Positions 15,890 to 20,836 of a stretch of 20,836 bases of DNA are shown here, piece by piece. The notes beneath the pieces were generated by a model. That model was not told the origin of the DNA, did not search any database, and saw nothing but the letters and a program-made list of their open reading frames with translations. This DNA is from Holophagales bacterium UBA5704 (GTDB lineage: Bacteria; Acidobacteriota; Thermoanaerobaculia; Multivoradales; UBA5704): assembly GCA_002420005.1 (NCBI GenBank), contig DIHE01000136.1, forward strand, positions 10,765-31,600. Direction: 5' to 3'. Positions within the stretch are counted from its first letter, which is position 1; each line of letters begins with the position of its first letter. The translations under genes were made by a program, and so were the position numbers.

Positions 15890-16686
15890 GGCGCGGCCTG
15901 TTCCTCGAGGCGGACGTACTTCCTCACCGTCTCCACCAGGACCTTGGGATCGAACGGCTTGGTGAGGTACTCCTCCGCGCCGGCCATCTTGCCGCGCACC
16001 CGGTCGATCAGGCCGTCGCGGCCGGTGAGCATGATCACCGGCACGTCGCACGTCTTGGCGCTGCGCTTGATGGTGCGGCAGATCTGGTGGCCGTCGAGGT
16101 TCGGCAGACCCACATCCAGCAGCACGAGGTCGGGTGCCGCATGGCTGAGCGCGCCGAGAGCCTCCATGCCGCCGGACGCGGTGATCACCTCGCACCCGAG
16201 CCGGCCGAGGGCGAGCGAGACCAGACGGCGCACCGTCGCGCTGTCGTCGACCACCAGAATCCGGGGCCGTACCGGCGCCGGAGCGGGCGCCGGAGCCGAC
16301 CGGGCGATGTTCACCGGCACCGTGTCCATCCCCAGCACGCGGCCCATCGGGCGCGCCGGCGGAGGGGGCACCGCCGTCTCGTCCAGGAACGGCACCTTCA
16401 ACGCCTGGACGATCTCGGCCTGCGAGACCTTCTCGAACCACTCGCGGGCAAAGGCGTGCTCCGGGTTGATCGAAAGCACCTGGCGCAGGCACATCTCCTG
16501 GTCCTCGCGGCCGGGCACCAGAGAGGTGAGGAGAAGCCAGGCCGCCTCGCGCCGCGGGTTGTGGCGCAGAGACGCCCAGGCAAGCTCCTGCGCGCGGATC
16601 GAGTCACCGGCTCGCGCCGCGGCGAGCGCCTCGGCAAGCTCTTGATCTCCTGTGTTCCCTCCACGCAAAACAGCTGCAGACGTCAT
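15886..16686 (-). CDS. Response regulator with N-terminal TPR-like helices and C-terminal REC domain
   Basis: 266 residues. The first about 95 residues form TPR-like helical pairs (ELAEALAAARAGDSIRAQEL, then NPRREAAWLLLTSLVPG, then QVLSINPEHAFAREW). A Pro/Ala-rich linker runs about 106-140. The receiver (about 142-262) has Asp147/148, phospho-acceptor Asp191, Thr221 and Lys243, with the typical GLPNLDGHQICRTIKRS and YLTKPFDPKVL motifs. It is the second gene of the run, after the barrel gene by 30 nt, and its stop overlaps the PATAN start. The ATG has GGGAGG 9-10 nt upstream. The TPR part may dock a pilus or PATAN partner. It is PilG-like in position, but the extra N-terminus sets it apart. 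Confidence 0.9.
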   Translation of the reverse strand: MTSAAVLRGGNTGDQELAEALAAARAGDSIRAQELAWASLRHNPRREAAWLLLTSLVPGREDQEMCLRQVLSINPEHAFAREWFEKVSQAEIVQALKVPFLDETAVPPPPARPMGRVLGMDTVPVNIARSAPAPAPAPVRPRILVVDDSATVRRLVSLALGRLGCEVITASGGMEALGALSHAAPDLVLLDVGLPNLDGHQICRTIKRSAKTCDVPVIMLTGRDGLIDRVRGKMAGAEEYLTKPFDPKVLVETVRKYVRLEEQAAP

Positions 16687-16716
16687 GGCTCGAATCCTCC
16701 CGCCGGATGCCGCGCG

Positions 16717-17481
16717 TCAGAACGAAACGGTGGCTCCGGCCAGATAGACGGTCTGGTCGCCGTACCGCGGCTCCAGGCTCGGATCGGCCTCGACGATCTC
16801 GTCCAGCGCCTCGAGCGCGATCGACCTCTGGGCCCCGGCATGGAGACTGAAGTGATCGTTGAGCTGCACCGGCAGGTCCACCGCGAACAGCGCGTCGTTC
16901 AGCGTTCCCTCGGAGACCGCCTTGTTGTTGTAGTGGAAGTCGAAGCCCACCGAGCCGAGGAAGTCGAGGCTCGCCCGGCTGCCGAGCGGCACGCTGTGGC
17001 TCAGCGCCACCGTGAGATACCCACCCTCGATCTTGTCGATGTCGTGGTAGTAGGACACCGTGGGGGACAGCAGCACGTCGAGCGCGAAGATCCCATACAC
17101 CTCGTAGGTGTCCAGGAACGCGAGCTCCCGCTCGGCGTCGCCGTTGAACTGGTAGGTGAGCCCTCCCAGCGTCAATGAGGCCACCTCTCCCAGATGGAAG
17201 GTCTTGTCGATCGACAGATCGCCCTCGACGTACCGGTTGGCCCCCGGGAGGTCCCCGAAGTAGCCGAAGTAGGTCACCGCGAAGTCGTTCCACGTCCACT
17301 GCGCCCGCGGCACGAAGGCGTTCTCGTCCGCCAGCAGATCGACGCCGCGGAACAGATAGATCGTGGCGTAGTCCGCTCCGAATTCCAAGGTCCAGCTCTT
17401 CTCTTCCTCCTCCTGCGCCACGACCGGAAGGGCGGCCAGCAAACCGAGACACAGGGCGATGCCCAAGGCACACCTACTCAT
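16717..17481 (-). CDS. Outer-membrane beta-barrel protein (TorF/Gcw_chp-like)
   Basis: 254 residues with a signal peptide at about 1-22 (ALGIALCLGLLAALPVVA), then an acidic stretch (QEEEEK). The mature part is a chain of amphipathic strands rich in Tyr, Phe, Gly and Asp (TLEFGADYATIYLFRGVDLL, LAVTYFGYFGDL-like strands) ending in GATVSF with a C-terminal Phe, as expected for barrel insertion by the BAM machinery. The RGVDLL motif after the first strand recalls the TorF/Gcw_chp (TIGR02001) family; that is a tentative match. I place the start at ATG 17481 because GGAGAGGAG lies right before it; the frame extends 11 codons further. It heads the chemosensory run, 30 nt before the TPR-REC gene. Role in transport or sensing is unknown. 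Confidence 0.8.
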   Translation of the reverse strand: MSRCALGIALCLGLLAALPVVAQEEEEKSWTLEFGADYATIYLFRGVDLLADENAFVPRAQWTWNDFAVTYFGYFGDLPGANRYVEGDLSIDKTFHLGEVASLTLGGLTYQFNGDAERELAFLDTYEVYGIFALDVLLSPTVSYYHDIDKIEGGYLTVALSHSVPLGSRASLDFLGSVGFDFHYNNKAVSEGTLNDALFAVDLPVQLNDHFSLHAGAQRSIALEALDEIVEADPSLEPRYGDQTVYLAGATVSF

Positions 17482-17668
17482 TCTCCTCTCCTCTCTCGAA
17501 CCAACATGGAACAACGGCAGGATCGACCGGGCTAGGGTACGACCCCGGGGTTACGGGAAAGATTACGCGAACTTGTCCGGGTTTGCCCCGATCGGAACAG
17601 GACCGCGACGGCACCTCCGGGGAGGAAGCTCCGGCCTCGACCGGACCTCTCCCCGGCCGGCGACTCCT
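17482..17668. promoter_or_regulatory. Intergenic region upstream of the chemosensory run
   Basis: This 187-bp gap separates the lytic transglycosylase stop from the barrel gene start, both on the minus strand, and is the likeliest site of the operon promoter. It holds GGAGAGGAG just before ATG 17481 and a TTACG direct repeat with 12 bp between starts around 17551-17567 (plus-strand reading). I cannot pick a convincing -35/-10 pair. Confidence 0.4.
17617..17656. terminator. GC-rich stem-loop after the lytic transglycosylase gene
   Basis: CCGGGGAG (17617-17624) pairs with CTCCCCGG (17649-17656), a perfect 8-bp stem around a 24-nt loop that contains smaller CCGG pairings. It lies 13 bp past the stop at 17669 in the direction of transcription. 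There is no T-tract, so it may be a Rho-type pause or 3' end protecting hairpin rather than a classical terminator. Confidence 0.45.
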
Positions 17669-18376
17669 CTATTCGAGCGCGGTGGTGACGACGATCCGGT
17701 TGTCGCTGTCGCGGATGATCCGCGTCTTGCGCCGGATGTCCACCGGTGGGGGGGCCGCCACCGGGGCCGTCGCGATGATCCGCGTGCCGCCCGGCGACGC
17801 GGTGGTCACCCGCGGCAAGCTGCGCGCCGCATCGCCTTGGTACAGGGAGAGGACGCGCCGCACGTACTCTTTCGTCTCGCGGTACGGCGGAATGCCGCGG
17901 TGGCGCTCCACCGCTCCGGGGCCGGCGTTGTAGGCGGCCACCGCCCATTCGAGCCGCCCCTGGAACCGGTCGAGGAGCTGGCGCAGGTAGGTCGTGCCGC
18001 CGCGCAGGTTCTCCTCCGCATTCCACGGATCGACGCGCAACTGATTCGCCGTTCCAGGCATGAGCTGCATCAGGCCGATGGCGCCCTTGTTGGAGAGGGC
18101 GCGCTGGTTGTACCCGGACTCGGCCTGGATGACGGCGCGGACGAGGCGCGGATCGAGGTTCTGGAGCTGGCTGTGCCGTTCGATCAGGGGGACGAGCTGG
18201 GCATCGGGGATGGGCACCAGCTGCCCGGACGTCCGGCGGGCCAGCTGGGTGGGGGTCTCGTTGTAGATGATCTTCCGCCCATCCGGCCCGGTGGTGATCC
18301 GCACGTCGGATTCCGCCAGCGCGGTGAAAGCAAGAAGCGCTACAAGAGCGCACGTCCCCGTTTTGAGGCTCGGCAC
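17669..18376 (-). CDS. SLT-type lytic transglycosylase
   Basis: 235 residues from GTG 18376. A signal peptide covers about 1-21 (CALVALLAFTALA). A short N-terminal strand region (DVRITTGPDGRKIIYNE) precedes the catalytic domain at about 58-185, whose signature is complete: catalytic Glu86 in AVIQAESGYN, GLMQLMPGTA (101-110), NLRGGTTYL and AAYNAGPGAV (147-156). It cleaves peptidoglycan glycan strands in the periplasm to form anhydromuropeptides. The last about 50 residues are Pro/Ala-rich, then basic (RRKTRIIRD). The frame is open upstream into alaS (to 18610), but the signal peptide places the start at this GTG, with GGGGG 7 nt ahead. It lies 79 bp after alaS; a TATGAT -10-like box in that gap suggests its own promoter. 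Confidence 0.9.
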   Translation of the reverse strand: MPSLKTGTCALVALLAFTALAESDVRITTGPDGRKIIYNETPTQLARRTSGQLVPIPDAQLVPLIERHSQLQNLDPRLVRAVIQAESGYNQRALSNKGAIGLMQLMPGTANQLRVDPWNAEENLRGGTTYLRQLLDRFQGRLEWAVAAYNAGPGAVERHRGIPPYRETKEYVRRVLSLYQGDAARSLPRVTTASPGGTRIIATAPVAAPPPVDIRRKTRIIRDSDNRIVVTTALE

Positions 18377-18436
18377 GTCCTGACCCCCGAAATCTATCCG
18401 TCCGCGAGACAACGGCGCTGCGGCGGGTGGTTTCTT

Positions 18437-18442
18437 ATCATA
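18437..18442 (-). promoter_or_regulatory. Candidate -10 box for the lytic transglycosylase gene
   Basis: TATGAT on the minus strand (five of six to consensus) lies 60 bp before the GTG at 18376, in the gap after alaS. TTGGTG is a possible -35 but would need a 19-bp spacer. Tentative. Confidence 0.33.
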
Positions 18443-18455
18443 GCTCGAAAACGGG

Positions 18456-20836
18456 CTACCGCACCAACTGCTCCTCGACCGCCTCGCGCACGGCGGCCAG
18501 GGCGTCCGGCAGCTTGTCCGGGTCCTTGCCACCGGCCTGGGCGAAGTCCGGCCGCCCTCCCCCACCGCCTCCGACAATGGGGGAGAGACGCTTGACCAGA
18601 TCGCCGGCACGCACGCGGCCGGTCAGGTCCTTGGTCACTGCGGCGACGAGGCTGACGTTGCCGTCGCTGCGCGCGCCGATCACCACGACGCCCGAGCCGA
18701 GCTTGGAGCGCAGGGTGTCCGCCATGTCGCGCATGTCGTTGGCCGGCGCCATCGGCACCTCGCGCGCCACCACCCGGATGCCGTCGATGACCATCTCCTC
18801 GTCCGCGGCCTGGGGGGCTCCCGAGATGAGCTGCATGCGCAGGCGCTTCATCTCGTTCTCCAGGTCGTTCTGGCGCTGGCGCAGCTGATCCGCCTTCTGG
18901 AGCTGCTGGTCGAAGTCGCCGCTGCGGATGCCCAGGCGCTGGGTGAGCTCGTCGTAGGCCGCGCGCTGGCGCCGCACCTCCTGGAGCGCATACTCCCCGG
19001 TCACCGCCTCGATGCGCCGCACGCCCGAGGCGACGCCGCGCTCGGACTCCACCAGGAACATCCCGATCTCGCCGGTGTTGCGCACATGGCAGCCACCGCA
19101 CAGCTCCAGGCTGCAGCCCGGCACGTTCACCGTGCGCACCCGCTCGCCATACTTCTCGCCGAAGAGGGCCATGGCCCCGGCGGCCACCGCCTCCTGGTAG
19201 CTGCGGGTGACGATCTCCAGGCCGACGGCGCGGCGCGCCCATTCATTGACCAGGTCCTCCAGCTTCTCCAGCTCCTGGCGGAACAGGCCGCGGTGGTAGG
19301 TGTAGTCGAAGCGCAGGCGATCCGGGGCGACCAGCGATCCGGCCTGGCGCACGCTCTTGCCGAGCACCTGGCGCAGGGCGGCGTGCACGATGTGGGTGGC
19401 CGTGTGGTTGCGCTGGGTGGCGAGGCGCAGCTCGTGGTCGACGCGCAGGGACACCCGCAGGTGCCGCGAGATCTGCCCCTGCTCCATCTCGACGAAGTGG
19501 AAGATGACGCCGGAGTTGTCCTTCTGGGTGTCCACGACGCGCGCACGCCCGCCGTCCCACAGGATCTCGCCGGTGTCCCCCACCTGGCCGCCGGACTCGG
19601 CATAGAACACGGTCTGGTCGAGCACCACCACGCCGGCCTGCCCGGCGGAGAGGTTGGAGACGCGCTCCGGTGCGCCGTCCTTCCAGGTGGCGAGACGCAC
19701 CACCTCGGCATCGTTGATCTCGGTGCGCTCATAGCCTTCGAAGCGGGTCTCGGCCAGCTCGGCATGGCCGCGAATCACCTCGCGCAGCGCCGCCATGCGG
19801 TTCTGCAGCTCCTGCGTCGCCTTGCGTGCCGCCTCGCGCTGCTTCTTGAGCATCTCCTCGAAGCCGGCGTCGTCCACCCCGAAGCGCTCCTCCTCGGCGA
19901 TCTCTTTGATGATCTCGCGCGGCAACCCATAGGTGTCGTACAGCCGGAAGGCGATCTCCCCGGGCAGGATCGACGTCCCCTGGCCGCGCAGGCGCTCGAT
20001 CTCGGACTGCACCTGGCGGGAGCCGTTGGCCACGGTGGCGAAGAACTTCTCCTCCTCCGCGTGGAGGGTCGCGACGGACGCCTGGCGGGTCTCCGCCAGC
20101 TCCGGATAGGTCGTCCCCATCACCTCGCCCAGCACCGGCACGAGCTTGTGGAAGAACGGACCTTCGAACCCGAGGCGCATGCCGTGGCGCACCGCACGGC
20201 GCAGGATGCGCCGCAGCACGTAGCCGCGCCCTTCGTTGCCCGGAATGACACCGTCGGCCAGCAGGAAGGAGACCGCCCGCAGGTGGTCGGCGATGACCCG
20301 CAGCGAGACGTCCTTGGCGGCGTCCCGGCCGTAGCGCAGGTCGGCGAGCGCCGCGGCGGCGTCGAGGATCGGCCGGAACAGATCGGTCTCGTAGTTCGAA
20401 TCGACCCCCTGGAGCACGGCGGCGACCCGCTCCAGGCCGGCGCCGGTGTCGATCGACGGGTTCGGCAGCGGCGTCAGATTCCCCTGGTCGTCGCGGGCGT
20501 ACTGCATGAAGACGAGGTTCCAGATCTCCAGGTAGCGCCCGGACTCTGTGCCCTCGTCCCAGCCGACGGCGGGCCGGCCGGGATGCAGATCGACGAAGAT
20601 CTCGCTGCAAGGGCCGCAAGGACCGGTCTCGCCCATCGCCCAGAAGTTGTCCTTCTTGCCACAGCGCAGAATGCGCGAGGCCGGCAGATCCGAGAGGCGG
20701 CCCCAGAGGTCGTGGGCCTCGTCGTCCTCTTCATAGACGGTGGCGAAGAGGCGGCCGACCGGCAGCTTCCACACCCGGGTGACGAGGTCCCAGGCGAAGC
20801 GGATGGCGTCTTCCTTGAAGTAGTCGCCGAACGAGA
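18456..20836 (-). CDS. alaS: Alanyl-tRNA synthetase (partial, 5' end off right edge)
   Basis: 792 residues are visible, beginning SFGDYFKEDAIRFAW, inside the class II aminoacylation domain; roughly 85 N-terminal residues are missing compared with the usual 870-890. It charges tRNA-Ala in the cytoplasm. Catalytic-domain motifs include WAMGETGPCGPCSEIF (visible 65-80), EIWNLVFMQY, NPSIDTGAGLERVAAVLQG and the tRNA-recognition helix GYVLRRILRRAVRHG (204-218). The editing domain has zinc ligands in NHTATHIVH (His477, His481 of the visible part) and LCGGCHVRNTGEIG (Cys579, His583). A coiled coil near 620-670 leads to the C-Ala domain, with GSGVVVIGAR and the Gly-rich GGGGGGRPDFAQAGG (755-769). The gene is intact up to its TAG. 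Confidence 0.97.
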   Translation of the reverse strand, partial: SFGDYFKEDAIRFAWDLVTRVWKLPVGRLFATVYEEDDEAHDLWGRLSDLPASRILRCGKKDNFWAMGETGPCGPCSEIFVDLHPGRPAVGWDEGTESGRYLEIWNLVFMQYARDDQGNLTPLPNPSIDTGAGLERVAAVLQGVDSNYETDLFRPILDAAAALADLRYGRDAAKDVSLRVIADHLRAVSFLLADGVIPGNEGRGYVLRRILRRAVRHGMRLGFEGPFFHKLVPVLGEVMGTTYPELAETRQASVATLHAEEEKFFATVANGSRQVQSEIERLRGQGTSILPGEIAFRLYDTYGLPREIIKEIAEEERFGVDDAGFEEMLKKQREAARKATQELQNRMAALREVIRGHAELAETRFEGYERTEINDAEVVRLATWKDGAPERVSNLSAGQAGVVVLDQTVFYAESGGQVGDTGEILWDGGRARVVDTQKDNSGVIFHFVEMEQGQISRHLRVSLRVDHELRLATQRNHTATHIVHAALRQVLGKSVRQAGSLVAPDRLRFDYTYHRGLFRQELEKLEDLVNEWARRAVGLEIVTRSYQEAVAAGAMALFGEKYGERVRTVNVPGCSLELCGGCHVRNTGEIGMFLVESERGVASGVRRIEAVTGEYALQEVRRQRAAYDELTQRLGIRSGDFDQQLQKADQLRQRQNDLENEMKRLRMQLISGAPQAADEEMVIDGIRVVAREVPMAPANDMRDMADTLRSKLGSGVVVIGARSDGNVSLVAAVTKDLTGRVRAGDLVKRLSPIVGGGGGGRPDFAQAGGKDPDKLPDALAAVREAVEEQLVR

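Noticed and set aside
13637..16645. Plus-strand ORF of 1002 codons
   Set aside because: Antisense to the receptor, CheW, PilH-like, PATAN and TPR-REC genes, with no recognisable domain and a composition that shifts with each gene beneath it.
18377..18610. Upstream extension of the lytic transglycosylase frame into alaS
   Set aside because: The added residues overlap the conserved C-terminus of alaS, and the signal peptide begins only at GTG 18376.

Overview
The window is very GC-rich and almost fully coding. All recognised genes use G/C-ending codons. Gene content suggests a Gram-negative bacterium: outer-membrane barrel protein, periplasmic lytic transglycosylase, and a type-IV-pilus-like (Pil-Chp) chemosensory cluster. 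A winged-helix/Ser-Thr kinase/TPR fusion and an atypical sigma factor are common in Acidobacteriota, so I favour that phylum. This is inference, since there is no rRNA or other marker apart from a partial alaS.

Layout. (1) 1-2153, minus: a large YfhO-like polytopic membrane protein, open at the left edge. (2) 2246-4981, plus: a small Phd/UPF0175-type orphan antitoxin-like protein, an atypical sigma-70-family factor, and a cytoplasmic-looking trypsin-fold serine protease with a full His/Asp/Ser triad. The last two are 53 nt apart and probably co-transcribed. (3) 5012-7516, minus: an 834-aa winged-helix / kinase / transmembrane / TPR protein, convergent with the protease. (4) 7590-17481, minus: eight tightly spaced genes, apparently one operon. 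In transcription order they are an outer-membrane beta-barrel, TPR-REC response regulator, PATAN/DUF4388 protein (GTGA overlap), PilH-like regulator, CheW/PilI-like adaptor, PilJ-like receptor with two HAMPs, CheA-REC hybrid kinase with two HPt domains, and a secreted M20 metallopeptidase. (5) 17669-18376, minus: an SLT-type lytic transglycosylase. (6) 18456-20836, minus: alaS, cut at its 5' end by the right edge.

How the genes may work together. The receptor, CheW, CheA and three REC domains form a complete signalling core. No CheR or CheB is present, and no CheY-motor output gene; the likely output is the PATAN protein together with the single-domain regulators, which in cyanobacteria act on type IV pilus ATPases. 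The flanking barrel and M20 peptidase could serve uptake or processing of a sensed peptide-like compound, but this is inference from gene order. The sigma factor/protease pair and the DNA-binding kinase fusion next to it are the other regulatory elements of interest.

There is no tRNA, rRNA, CRISPR array or insertion sequence that I can see, and no gene-free stretch over 300 bases. The very long plus-strand ORFs across 5-17 kb are antisense shadows of these genes.
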